Shown one piece after another: positions 14,279 through 23,100 of a DNA stretch of 44,344 bases. Numbering within the stretch: position 1 is the first letter of the stretch; every line of letters begins with the position of its first letter. Below the pieces are notes generated by a model. That model searched no databases and was not told the DNA's origin. It saw only the letters and a list, made by a program, of their open reading frames with translations. The position numbers were made by a program, and so were the translations under genes. Source of the DNA: Bacillus piscicola (GTDB taxonomy: Bacteria > Bacillota > Bacilli > Bacillales > Marinococcaceae); the NCBI RefSeq assembly GCF_022458745.1, contig NZ_JAJJJF010000017.1:1-44344 (forward strand), read 5' to 3'.

Positions 14279-15610
14279 TCAAGTTTTCACACTGTAGAGA
14301 GTGACTAAGTAATTTTTGGTGCCTGGCTTTAGTTCCACCTTAATAGTATCTCCTTCATCGAAATATTCCAATTTCTTTTTTATTCGCTCTGGGTTTTTCA
14401 CAACTAAGTTTTCAAATGTATGTTTAGCTTCAATATTTTTGAATGGAACCCCAAATAACTCAAATACCTTATTTTCATTGGCTGTTATCATTAAAGGCTT
14501 GTCTTCTACATCGTTTATAAACTTTTGAACAGTATCTTTATCGTCAAAATTTGTACTGAAATTCTCGATTTTAGATGTTATTTCCTTTTTATTAATTACT
14601 GCTTTAAGAACTTCAATTTTTTCATAATCTTCATCCCCCATGATATCTGGTAATTGAAATCTAATGTCAAATTCATCCTCTATTCGCGTGAGCTCTGAAA
14701 GTAGTAATAATCTCTCATTCAAACCTTGAATATCTTGAGAATCATCCAACCTTACATTTTTTGATGAAAAAAATATATTTTGAGTTTCAAGAGCGATTAA
14801 CCTCATCTCCGAACATTTTCTCGCATATTTAAGAAATTCTAAAAAAACTTTTTCGGCCCTGACATTTCTTTCAAAACTTTCTCGTACCCTGATATTGAAC
14901 TTTATTTTTTCTTCCTCAGTTGGAGAGTCATGCACAAAAATATTCGGCATTATCAAGCTCAAAACCACTGGAGAATTCTCTTGGCGAATGTTGCTAATCA
15001 CCATTCGATTCCTCTTATTATCAACCTCGGTAATACTGAGCTCCAAGTAATCCACCAATACTCTCTCTATTTCTTCCACCAGTACTAATTTAGCTTTAAT
15101 TGAGAAAGGTAACTTTTCGGGAACAATAAACCATTCCCCTTCCTCAACTGCGTGGTGCTCTAGTGAGAATTCATTATTAATTAATTCATCTCCAATCCAT
15201 GTTTCTATATATTTCATATCAATACTTATTTTTTCTTGAGAAAAATATTTTCGAGTTACCAAATCTTCAAAAGTCTCACCTTCCGTTGCTTGTCCCTCAG
15301 TAATAGAAAAACTTCCTTTAAAATGCAAAGGGTACTTTTTAGCTACTTCTTTACTTGCAGGACGATGCTCAAACGCAATTTTTGACCCTATATTCACAGG
15401 AGTAAATGAATAATGAGGATAAAGAGGGTGGAGCTTTTCAACCTGATCCGTAACCTCTTTGAGAATCCCGACCGCTTCTTCAAATTTCCCTTGCTCAATC
15501 AGCATAGATATATATTCAATTGGATTGTTAACTATGTTTACCTGATTACCCTTAGAGTTGATCAATGCTACTTGATTTAACGCATTATTTTGATTTATCT
15601 CTTTTCCCAT
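14279..15610 (-). CDS. Unknown 443-residue protein with N-terminal Asn-rich motif
   Basis: I do not recognise the family. The start at 15610 (MGKEINQNNALNQVALINSK) is preferred; the GTG at 15628 is less likely. The first 30 residues contain NQVALINSKGNQVNIVNNP, which closely parallels the tail of the preceding small membrane protein (NQIAVQKSKKNSINIGGEG). A helical segment (residues 30-60) and a large alpha/beta region without Walker, nuclease or methylase motifs follow. The gene overlaps the upstream gene by 26 bases, so the two are coupled. It lies directly beyond tnsE, away from the older cargo. The shared motif suggests that the two proteins associate. A defence role is inferred only from location. 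Confidence 0.65.
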   Translation of the reverse strand: MGKEINQNNALNQVALINSKGNQVNIVNNPIEYISMLIEQGKFEEAVGILKEVTDQVEKLHPLYPHYSFTPVNIGSKIAFEHRPASKEVAKKYPLHFKGSFSITEGQATEGETFEDLVTRKYFSQEKISIDMKYIETWIGDELINNEFSLEHHAVEEGEWFIVPEKLPFSIKAKLVLVEEIERVLVDYLELSITEVDNKRNRMVISNIRQENSPVVLSLIMPNIFVHDSPTEEEKIKFNIRVRESFERNVRAEKVFLEFLKYARKCSEMRLIALETQNIFFSSKNVRLDDSQDIQGLNERLLLLSELTRIEDEFDIRFQLPDIMGDEDYEKIEVLKAVINKKEITSKIENFSTNFDDKDTVQKFINDVEDKPLMITANENKVFELFGVPFKNIEAKHTFENLVVKNPERIKKKLEYFDEGDTIKVELKPGTKNYLVTLYSVKT

Positions 15611-15800
15611 TCTCTGATCCCTCACCACCTATATTAATAGAATTTTTCTTTGATTTTTGAACAGCAATTTGGTTTTTTCCTTTTTCTTGTGTTATTCCTT
15701 CATTTTTATACTTTTTATTTATTATATATTTATAAGCTCCTACTCCAACAACAACTGTTGCAATTATACTTGCTAAAATGCTATTTAAAAGGTCCACCAT
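15585..15800 (-). CDS. Small membrane protein paired with the 443-residue protein
   Basis: This 71-residue protein starts at ATG 15800, which follows AAGGAGGG at six bases; a GTG one codon earlier is too near. It consists of one transmembrane helix (LLNSILASIIATVVVGVGAY), a basic stop-transfer stretch (KYIINKKYKNEG) and a tail with NQIAVQKSKKNSINIGGEG. The same Asn/Ile-alternating motif opens the next protein, whose start lies inside this gene. The layout is a membrane tether followed by a large soluble partner. This recalls membrane-effector pairs of defence systems, but no specific family can be named. Confidence 0.65.
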   Translation of the reverse strand: MVDLLNSILASIIATVVVGVGAYKYIINKKYKNEGITQEKGKNQIAVQKSKKNSINIGGEGSENGKRDKSK

Positions 15801-15915
15801 CACTTTCCCTCCTTATCATGGAAAGGCTTGCCTCAAAAATATTTCACTACTGCCTAAATAGCTTGCGGTATCAATCATTTCAATCTCAATTTCTGAAGTA
15901 AAGGGGATAAGACCA

Positions 15916-17448
15916 TTATGAGAACTTACCTAATAAAATTCTAGCCCAATTTCGAATCCCTTTACCACTATGTTTTGCTTTTGCTATGTTAATTCCCTCG
16001 GTTTCAAAGTATGCTAATGACTTACGAGTCCAAGTACCACTAGCATTGACAAGATCCAAAAGCAGATTATTATTGATTGTACTCCAATCTTGTTTGTCAG
16101 GTGAGGACAAAATAAGTGTGGATAAGGAACGGTATTCACGTTCTACCTCAATGACGTTGAATAGTCCTCCATTCATCATACGTACCTTAGCAATCACATA
16201 TCGTCTTTTTGTAACGCCGTCACTAAGCTTTGTAAATTTTCGCTCTCCGGAACCCTCTGGCAACACATCCGTAAAAGCTCGAATCGCTTTTACTTCCGGA
16301 AACTGCTCTAATATTTTTAAGACATTAATGAAGTTCTGTAATTCCCCTTGCGCTTGGATTTCGTGTAGCATTTGATGCTCCAATCCCCTTGCAAGCTGCT
16401 GGCCTCCAACATCTGCTGTAGAACGAATGGAATCATTGACGCCATAGTATTTCTTTGTATTTTCATCCTCTTCCATACGTTGTTTTGAAGAGCCACGTTT
16501 CATCCGGTTGATTTTTGGCACGGAAGTATATTCATGTCTCAACTGATTCATCTGCACAAAGTCAAAGTCCTTAGTGGACCCATCTACCTGTTCATCTAAT
16601 GCGAGACCTTCTACCCCATCTTTTTTATTTAAAGAGCGATATGTATATTTCTTCGCTTCTTTCGACCTCTCTTTATCTTGTATTTCCGGATGTGAAATGG
16701 AAATGTTATCATACGGAATATGCTTATTTTTTACATTAACAATTTGTAATACCGTCCACGTACTACTGTTTTCCTTTATGCGGGCAGTTACTGTAATCGG
16801 TTGCGTGAAGCTCCAGTCAAACATCAAGGTCTTTTTCTGCAGCCACGTAAAGGCGATACTTTCATATACTTGCCGCAAATCACGGTTCGTTAACAGCCAC
16901 ACCAATTGATAAATAAAAGCTGTTTTGGTGTATTTCAATTCATACAGTGTTGAAAAGCTAAGATGAATGTTATTTGGTTCGTAAGTTTCGGTGAAAAATT
17001 GAGGAAATGAATTCGATTCAAACAAGCGATATAAAAGAAAACCATTAGGTGCTAAAATACTGCGCAGTGCTTCAATAACTGGCAGAATGACATTTTTATC
17101 ATTAAAGGAGAAGGTGAAACTTCGAGAAATTGCAGTATCATCGCTCCCCTGAATGCTCCAGGGCTTCTCATAATACCTTACTCTGTCCGGATAGATTGTA
17201 ATGTCTACTTCCCGTGCCCCTTGTGGTGGCTGACTTGTGGTGATTACACCATCACTATAAAAATGCTGGATAGCAAAGCAAGGCAACGTCCCCCAATCCA
17301 ATAGTAATTTTTTGGTTATTCCCCGTGCCATAAAATACGCATGTAGCATCATTTTATTTTTGTAACGAAAGGGATCCCCAATCCAAATTAGCCTCGCTTT
17401 TTCTCCCTTCCGAAACGGCCATTTCATTTTAACCTGTTGTGTACTCAT
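15916..17448 (-). CDS. tnsE: Tn7-like transposition protein TnsE
   Basis: This 510-residue protein sits immediately after tnsD, overlapping it by 20 bases, exactly where TnsE is found in Tn7 (538 residues there). The C-terminal region (GERKFTKLSDGVTKRRYVIA, FNVIEVEREYRSLSTLIL, SGTWTRKSLAYFETEGINIA) matches the conserved TnsE domain. In Tn7, TnsE directs insertion into conjugating plasmids and lagging-strand replication structures through DNA and sliding-clamp contacts. Its presence predicts that this element has both the attTn7 and the plasmid-seeking pathway. The start is uncertain: ATG 17448 has a poorly spaced AAGG, and the Met at codon 8 is an alternative. Confidence 0.85.
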   Translation of the reverse strand: MSTQQVKMKWPFRKGEKARLIWIGDPFRYKNKMMLHAYFMARGITKKLLLDWGTLPCFAIQHFYSDGVITTSQPPQGAREVDITIYPDRVRYYEKPWSIQGSDDTAISRSFTFSFNDKNVILPVIEALRSILAPNGFLLYRLFESNSFPQFFTETYEPNNIHLSFSTLYELKYTKTAFIYQLVWLLTNRDLRQVYESIAFTWLQKKTLMFDWSFTQPITVTARIKENSSTWTVLQIVNVKNKHIPYDNISISHPEIQDKERSKEAKKYTYRSLNKKDGVEGLALDEQVDGSTKDFDFVQMNQLRHEYTSVPKINRMKRGSSKQRMEEDENTKKYYGVNDSIRSTADVGGQQLARGLEHQMLHEIQAQGELQNFINVLKILEQFPEVKAIRAFTDVLPEGSGERKFTKLSDGVTKRRYVIAKVRMMNGGLFNVIEVEREYRSLSTLILSSPDKQDWSTINNNLLLDLVNASGTWTRKSLAYFETEGINIAKAKHSGKGIRNWARILLGKFS

Positions 17449-19300
17449 CCTTATCCACTTCCTGTTTCTGCTGCATGTACGCTTCTAAATGCGGTCTAAT
17501 TTCATGAAAGTGATGTGATTTCACTGCACCAATGCGTTGCACCTTCCATAACCTGACAGGTTCTTGCTCCTGCAATATTTGGTCTATAATCTTGCAACAA
17601 CGTCTGATTTGGAATTGCTGCGTCGTTTCTGTGACTTCATATAAGAACTTTTTCGTTTGTGGCAGCTTATCAAGATGTTTCTCCAAGTTCGATAATATTC
17701 CAAGACGCTTTCCAACAATCGAAATAGTGATTCGAACAGGCTTATCTATCATCATAAGCTCTTCATACATCTTTTTCACATTCGATAGGTATTCACGATC
17801 ACGCGCTTCCCAATCCACCGTTGATTTCGGTGTTTCTTTCGTTCGACTGACAGGCAACCGTTTAAATAACCATTCCTCATCATTGCGATATAAGTAGATA
17901 TATTCTTTTTGAAAACGTTGCCTAATTTGCGTTCTTGAATAATGTGGATATTGCCGCATTCCCTCAAGTAATTGACTTCGATAATGTTCTAGCATTGGAG
18001 TATTCACCTTATCTTCGGGCCTTTCTTTTTGCTCATCATCCCTGGATAAATATTTTTTTGCAGTCTTAGAATCGACTCCAAGCATTTTGGCTAATGATCT
18101 AATACTTAGCTCCCTCTCGTTTGCTAAAGCACGTAATTTAGCCTCCCAGACGTCTCCAAACGCTTTTACACGACCAATACGATATTTATCTTCATCAGAT
18201 TTATCGGGACCTTTTCTAGCATAAACAAAGCCACATGAACACTCAAATGTACCAATAGGCGCAATTGATTTAAAATCTCTTGTTATCTTTACATTAGGAA
18301 TTATAAATTGCTTGCGATGACCAGCTGCCTTATTTAGACATGGCCAAGGACCTTTACCGAAAGGTCCCGCATCTTCAGTCACTTGTAAAAACGTCTCTAC
18401 GTCCTCTTCTAAAAAATATAGGAAGAATAGGTGGCGCAATGGATGTACATGACGTTTTACATTACGAGTTAAAACCTTCAGCCAGTTGTATTCGTCGTGC
18501 TCTATTAAAGCGGATTCATATTTTTCTAGAAATCCTTTGGGAAACTTAGCTTGAAACGCGTAGAATAATTCTTTCTGTCTTACCCTGTTTGAGGTAGTAA
18601 TCAAATCCCTTTCTCTAAGTAGCGTCCTGTATTTATATGTAATGATTTCACGTGAGAATGCCGATATGTCAGTGTTCAATAACTGATATGCCATTCTTGC
18701 TAACTTTACTCGAATATCAAAATAGTCTGGATATCCAATACCCTGTAAAATGGAAAACTCCATTCTTTTTGCATCAAAGCGAATAAATTCAATTCGACTT
18801 TGTGTTTTAAAATCAGCTGGATATTTCTTTAATTGCAACAAATGATGCGCGCACAGATCGATGCCTTGTAATTGGTGCTCTCTATGTATATATGGTTCAC
18901 CGTATTTATCCATATCAGCCTGAGCACATTGCGGACAATAGTACAATCCATCTTTCTTGCAAATGCTTCCTGCAACCATCCCTAGCCTTGTATAAAGCCC
19001 TTTTCCATCTCCTTGAACATCTTCTATAATCTCCTGCTGTCGCTGTTCAGAAAGAAAAGGAGCATAAAATGGATAGATAGTGTGCTTTGCTAGCAGATAC
19101 TCTACAGAATAATACTCTCCCATTTGTTTAGCCAAATCACGAAAATGGCTGCCAATCTCAACACTCGGTATCATAGAACGACTTTGAAATACTTCTTCCA
19201 ACGTATCTTTATAATCGATATTACCACTGTAAAAGTGGTACCGAGCAATAGCTGAATAGATTAATTCATCTGGGTATGGATCCGTAAAGAATGGGAGCAT
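17429..19300 (-). CDS. tnsD: TnsD/TniQ-family target selector
   Basis: This is a 623-residue protein. The N-terminal TniQ domain has the zinc ligands Cys122, Cys125, Cys150 and His153 (YCPQC, then DLCAHH). Their spacing matches the TnsD CCCH finger, so attachment-site recognition is expected. A second Cys-rich spot (FECSCGFVYAR) and a helix-turn-helix (IRSLAKMLGVDSKTAKKYLS) follow near residue 400. TnsD binds the 3' end of glmS and recruits TnsC; the insertion 25 bp past glmS here fits. At 623 residues it is longer than Tn7 TnsD (508). TTAGGAGGT precedes the ATG. A 64-base gap separates it from the AAA+ gene upstream, whereas tnsE overlaps it. Confidence 0.93.
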   Translation of the reverse strand: MLPFFTDPYPDELIYSAIARYHFYSGNIDYKDTLEEVFQSRSMIPSVEIGSHFRDLAKQMGEYYSVEYLLAKHTIYPFYAPFLSEQRQQEIIEDVQGDGKGLYTRLGMVAGSICKKDGLYYCPQCAQADMDKYGEPYIHREHQLQGIDLCAHHLLQLKKYPADFKTQSRIEFIRFDAKRMEFSILQGIGYPDYFDIRVKLARMAYQLLNTDISAFSREIITYKYRTLLRERDLITTSNRVRQKELFYAFQAKFPKGFLEKYESALIEHDEYNWLKVLTRNVKRHVHPLRHLFFLYFLEEDVETFLQVTEDAGPFGKGPWPCLNKAAGHRKQFIIPNVKITRDFKSIAPIGTFECSCGFVYARKGPDKSDEDKYRIGRVKAFGDVWEAKLRALANERELSIRSLAKMLGVDSKTAKKYLSRDDEQKERPEDKVNTPMLEHYRSQLLEGMRQYPHYSRTQIRQRFQKEYIYLYRNDEEWLFKRLPVSRTKETPKSTVDWEARDREYLSNVKKMYEELMMIDKPVRITISIVGKRLGILSNLEKHLDKLPQTKKFLYEVTETTQQFQIRRCCKIIDQILQEQEPVRLWKVQRIGAVKSHHFHEIRPHLEAYMQQKQEVDKDEYTTG

Positions 19301-19364
19301 ATTAATTACCTCCTAATATGGCATGAAATAGATCAAAAGCTTGTAATGCAGCATAGCATATTAG

Positions 19365-20537
19365 CTATATCAAATCCTTTTCATTTATGTACTCAAATAG
19401 TTGTAGCCTTATTTTCCGTTTAATATTTCTTAAGTTATTTTCTTGTTCTAAATTCACTCTAGCAATAAGTATTTCTATATCCTTATCAGAAAGCTGTAAT
19501 TTAGCTCTGCGAATATAATCGTTCAAGATTCGCCTTGCAAACAAATGCTTGTTTTCTAATGACAGCACTTCAAAGTGTGTTACTAAATCAAAACGAGATT
19601 TTAATTCGGGGGATAAGGAGTTATTATATTGATCTACATTAAGATTTGATGTGAAAATGATGATATAACCAGTTAAGTCATGCACTTCTCCCATTGCATC
19701 ATCAAATTTCCCTTCCTCAAGTAACTGAAGAAAAAAATTGTGAACAGCCTGATCAGCCTTTTCAAATTCATCAACCAGTACAACGCCAGCCTTACTTCTT
19801 TTAATCTTCTTTACAAAATCACTCTCTGTCCCACTATCTACATATCCAGGTGGGCTTCCAATCAAGCTTGCTAATGAAGATTCACTTTTATAATTTGCAA
19901 AGTTTATTTTCGCTAATGTACTTTGGCTATCTAAAAAGTTACTTAGCATTCTAGCCACCTCTGTTTTACCAAGGCCCGAACCGCCAACTAGAAAAATTGA
20001 TAAAATGGGGTGATCTTTTAACTTTTTATTGAAAAATCTAAAAGATTGGATGATGTTTATTAGATCCTCTTTAAAAGCAAAATGTCCAACTAAGTTTATG
20101 TTAATATGATCTTTCAATTTGTCCATTTTATCTTTTCGTGAATTAACGATCGTTTTAACGCTTGTAGCAGATTTAGATTGCTTTCTGCTCGTCTCTGCTT
20201 CATTGTATCCCGATGTAACTGATTTTGTTGTACTAAAGAAGACTCCTAATACTTCTAGTGCATAATCAGCGTATTTTTCGTCAATAACAAAATTTAAGTC
20301 TTCAAATTCGTCTAGTAAGTAGAACAGTTTTTCCACTAAATACAATGAACCACCTTGATCTATAGCTTGCACGATTCCTGTGATATTAAGATCAACCTGC
20401 TTATGGCCTAGTATTTCTTCTAAACTGTTTTGCTTTAATTCGACGAGAGCAAATGATATTACCTTGACATTCTGCTTTTCTTGATCTTTTTTATACTTTT
20501 GAAAATGAGCTTTATTATAAGTGTATAAAATGGACAT
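19365..20537 (-). CDS. Clp-type AAA+ ATPase inside the tns operon
   Basis: This is a 390-residue protein. Residues 1-150 are an uncharacterised N-terminal region, and residues 155-390 are one AAA+ module of the ClpA/ClpB second-domain type. It has Walker A GGSGLGKT (185-192), a pore-like loop GSPPGYVDSG (227-236, ClpB has PPGYVG), Walker B VVLVDEFEKA (252-261), sensor-1 TSN (296-298) and an arginine region KSRFD (313-317). No peptidase or ClpP-docking loop is seen. It follows the 262-residue gene by 10 bases and is not a known Tns protein. It may be an unfoldase-like motor of a defence pair, or a regulator of transposition. AAGG lies before the ATG. Confidence 0.85.
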   Translation of the reverse strand: MSILYTYNKAHFQKYKKDQEKQNVKVISFALVELKQNSLEEILGHKQVDLNITGIVQAIDQGGSLYLVEKLFYLLDEFEDLNFVIDEKYADYALEVLGVFFSTTKSVTSGYNEAETSRKQSKSATSVKTIVNSRKDKMDKLKDHININLVGHFAFKEDLINIIQSFRFFNKKLKDHPILSIFLVGGSGLGKTEVARMLSNFLDSQSTLAKINFANYKSESSLASLIGSPPGYVDSGTESDFVKKIKRSKAGVVLVDEFEKADQAVHNFFLQLLEEGKFDDAMGEVHDLTGYIIIFTSNLNVDQYNNSLSPELKSRFDLVTHFEVLSLENKHLFARRILNDYIRRAKLQLSDKDIEILIARVNLEQENNLRNIKRKIRLQLFEYINEKDLI

Positions 20538-20547
20538 TAATACCTTA

Positions 20548-21336
20548 TCACCCTAACTTTAATTCTTGAATTATGGCGAGAGTATCGATATAGTGATAAT
20601 TTGTATCATCTGCATCACCGCTCTCTGGATTTTCACTTCTATCAGACGATCTAACATTCCCATCAACAGACGAATTACCGCCTTGTTTCAGGTAATTAAA
20701 AGTACTTGTTAAATCATTAATTTTCTTTTGCCCTTTGTAAATGCCTATCAATGTAACTTTACCCATAACCAAATCGTCAATAGTATAATTATTCTCAAAT
20801 TCATTATTTACTTCTGAAGGGATTTTCATTAAGTAATTATTCCCTTCACTCTTAGCAGTCAAGATATATGCATAATCTGAAACTAAAGACTTTAGTATTT
20901 CGCCAATCGGGATGTCTTCATGTGTGAAACGATCAAGAATTCCTTGTTTAATCAACTTCATTTGTCTCATTTCTTCTTCGTTCTGAATACTTAAGTCTAC
21001 ATTCCTAATAATAACAAGTTGTCCTTCTTTAAACTCCTCTGTTTCACCTTCTGATTTCACTTCTTTAATAACATCTCTTAAAATTACTGAGTTAGTCGAC
21101 TTAACCTCAACAGTTTTTCTCAAACTAGATGCTTTGGCATATTCGTAAGATCCTTCTCCTCCTACTTCAAAAATAGCTTTAAGCATTGCTCCGACTCTGG
21201 CTGTAACTTTTGATGTATGTTGTTTGTTCTCATCTTTTTCTTTAGAAACATCAACTTCATTGTTTAATAGCATGGCTATTTCAAAGACTTTATCAAAATT
21301 TAGGTAATAAACCGTAAAATGATCCAAGTTACTCAA
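20548..21336 (-). CDS. Unknown partner of the Clp-type ATPase, possibly DUF6414-like
   Basis: This 262-residue protein begins at TTG 21336 after GGAGGCCTAGAAA. It opens with a strand-rich head (LDHFTVYYLNFDKVFEIAML), a Gly/Ala-Ser segment (VGGEGSYEYAKASSLRKTVE), and a helical and strand-containing core (QLVIIRNVDLSIQNEEEMRQ, VMGKVTLIGIYKG). It ends with a low-complexity tail (SSVDGNVRSSDRSENPESGD). The opening Y-(D/N)-K-V plus later G-VT--G pattern recalls DUF6414, a family of unknown function; this is tentative. It has no enzyme motif. The gene sits 69 bases after tnsC and 10 bases before the AAA+ gene, so the two form a unit inside the tns operon. Confidence 0.6.
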   Translation of the reverse strand: MSNLDHFTVYYLNFDKVFEIAMLLNNEVDVSKEKDENKQHTSKVTARVGAMLKAIFEVGGEGSYEYAKASSLRKTVEVKSTNSVILRDVIKEVKSEGETEEFKEGQLVIIRNVDLSIQNEEEMRQMKLIKQGILDRFTHEDIPIGEILKSLVSDYAYILTAKSEGNNYLMKIPSEVNNEFENNYTIDDLVMGKVTLIGIYKGQKKINDLTSTFNYLKQGGNSSVDGNVRSSDRSENPESGDADDTNYHYIDTLAIIQELKLG

Positions 21337-21405
21337 TTTCTAGGCCTCCAACCACGTTATATTGTATTTCTTACACTTTTTAAAAAAATTGTTACTTAAT
21401 ACGAT

Positions 21406-23100
21406 TTAATAGAATTCTTCCAAAGGATTTTTAATGTATCCATTTGTAACTAATAATTCGTACGGATGCTGCTTTTTATCTAATGCACGCTTTCTCTGTT
21501 TCAATAGAGGTAAAGCTTCCTCGTTTTTTACTTTTGATTTTTCTTTTTGATCTTTCTTTTTCTGATTCAATGTAATAGCTGCTTGAATAACTTCAGATTT
21601 TAGCTGAGAAAAGTCCGTATCAAGATGATTAGTCTCTACTATTTGTGTTGTTAGTTTTTTGATATCCTGACTTTTCAGACTATCAAATATTCCAAGAGCA
21701 GCTACTTCAACTGATAGGCTTTCAGCTGTGTCTTGGCGTTTGTACTGAATTGTGTTCTGACGTTCTTTAAAGGCCTTTTGAATCCGCCCTGTCACTTCTG
21801 TATTTCGCTTATGACTCAGCATGACTTCATCCAGGTTAATCATAATATCTTCATACTTCATCATGTCGGCTAAATTGTTCATACGGATAGCCGTTATCAT
21901 TGGTTGAATCGTTTGCATATCTTCTTTAGCAGTCTTTTTTAATACTTGTGGTGTAATGGTTTCAGTCGGGTTGTCCTCATCAAATAATGCTCGTTCCTGC
22001 GCTAAAATAAATAGGTTTACGGCAACCGCAGTAATCCCTTGGCATTCATAGTAAAATGCCCTCTTTGTCTCCTCTGCAAGCTCAGAATGTGTTTTTAAGC
22101 ACTGTAATTCCCAAAGTGTTTCAAGAAAAAATTCCCATTCTTCACTGTCTTCTGCCATACGATCCCAAATAATTGCCCCATCACTTGCTGCCCGTCTTGC
22201 CTGTCTGAAATTTCCTTTGAATAGTTTTTGCGCTTTAGAAGTACCGATTAAAACCGTTGGAATGCCAACCGTATTGGACAGTGTAACAAAAAAATTCAGC
22301 ATTTCTTCCTGATCATTTTTAGAATGTAGTAAGTGCTGAATTTCATCAATTACTAGAACACCAATGCCATACATGCTTGCTAAGGAAGTCATATGCAAAA
22401 GCATTGTCGATGTTACTCTATTCAAATAACCGTACTTTTCTAGATAGCGAGTACCGAGTAAATCATCAATTGCCTTGAAGAAGCTTTTGCAAAGCGTTGA
22501 CAAGCTACCATCATATGGACAATCGATTTTAAGCCAAACAATTTGTGTGCGATTAAAAGGTTGTCCCTCATAAGTTTCATGTTTAATGACTTGCGGATAC
22601 ATGAGCAGTAAGCGTTCAATCGCCGTGGTTTTGCCGATTCCAGAGATACCTATAATGGATAAGCTATCAGCTGTAGAGCGAATATAATTTAAACGGTCCT
22701 TGATATGCTTATGTGCCAGCTCTTCCTCTTCACGTAACTCATGTAACACTCGAACACGCTCTAGAAATGTAATGTCTAACGGATTTCGTGCTAAGTATCC
22801 TCTTCGAATCAACGTAGACAATCGGCGTTCTACCTCAAAATGAATCGGTAATGGCTGAATAAAATTCCTTACTCGTTTTAATACGTGATAACGAATATTC
22901 GTTGCACTTAATTTATCTTGCTCGCTAATTCGTGGTGTAACCATAAATCGTTCTAGCACATCATCCTCACTGAAAATAGGTGGAAGAGTCTCAATGAAAG
23001 GATTATTGGTATATTCACTTAAAGGCTGTTCTTTATAATTAGCTTTCTCAAACTCTCCTTTTAGGACAACCATGTCATTTGTTTTTGCCAAATTCCTCAT
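21406..23100 (-). CDS. tnsC: TnsC, AAA+ transposition regulator
   Basis: This 564-residue ATPase is close to Tn7 TnsC in length (555). Walker A is GISGIGKTT (151-159) and Walker B is LVIDEIQHL (IDE at 251-253), with STSK-like sensor sequence VLIGTSKAQKLF following. TnsC couples target selectors (TnsD, TnsE) to the TnsAB transposase and mediates target immunity by ATP-dependent filament formation. Its start overlaps the end of tnsB by 26 bases. The charged C-terminal region (KKKDQKEKSKVKNEEALPLL) lies where Tn7 TnsC contacts TnsA and DNA. ATG 23100 has only a weak site; Met10 is an alternative. Confidence 0.93.
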   Translation of the reverse strand: MRNLAKTNDMVVLKGEFEKANYKEQPLSEYTNNPFIETLPPIFSEDDVLERFMVTPRISEQDKLSATNIRYHVLKRVRNFIQPLPIHFEVERRLSTLIRRGYLARNPLDITFLERVRVLHELREEEELAHKHIKDRLNYIRSTADSLSIIGISGIGKTTAIERLLLMYPQVIKHETYEGQPFNRTQIVWLKIDCPYDGSLSTLCKSFFKAIDDLLGTRYLEKYGYLNRVTSTMLLHMTSLASMYGIGVLVIDEIQHLLHSKNDQEEMLNFFVTLSNTVGIPTVLIGTSKAQKLFKGNFRQARRAASDGAIIWDRMAEDSEEWEFFLETLWELQCLKTHSELAEETKRAFYYECQGITAVAVNLFILAQERALFDEDNPTETITPQVLKKTAKEDMQTIQPMITAIRMNNLADMMKYEDIMINLDEVMLSHKRNTEVTGRIQKAFKERQNTIQYKRQDTAESLSVEVAALGIFDSLKSQDIKKLTTQIVETNHLDTDFSQLKSEVIQAAITLNQKKKDQKEKSKVKNEEALPLLKQRKRALDKKQHPYELLVTNGYIKNPLEEFY

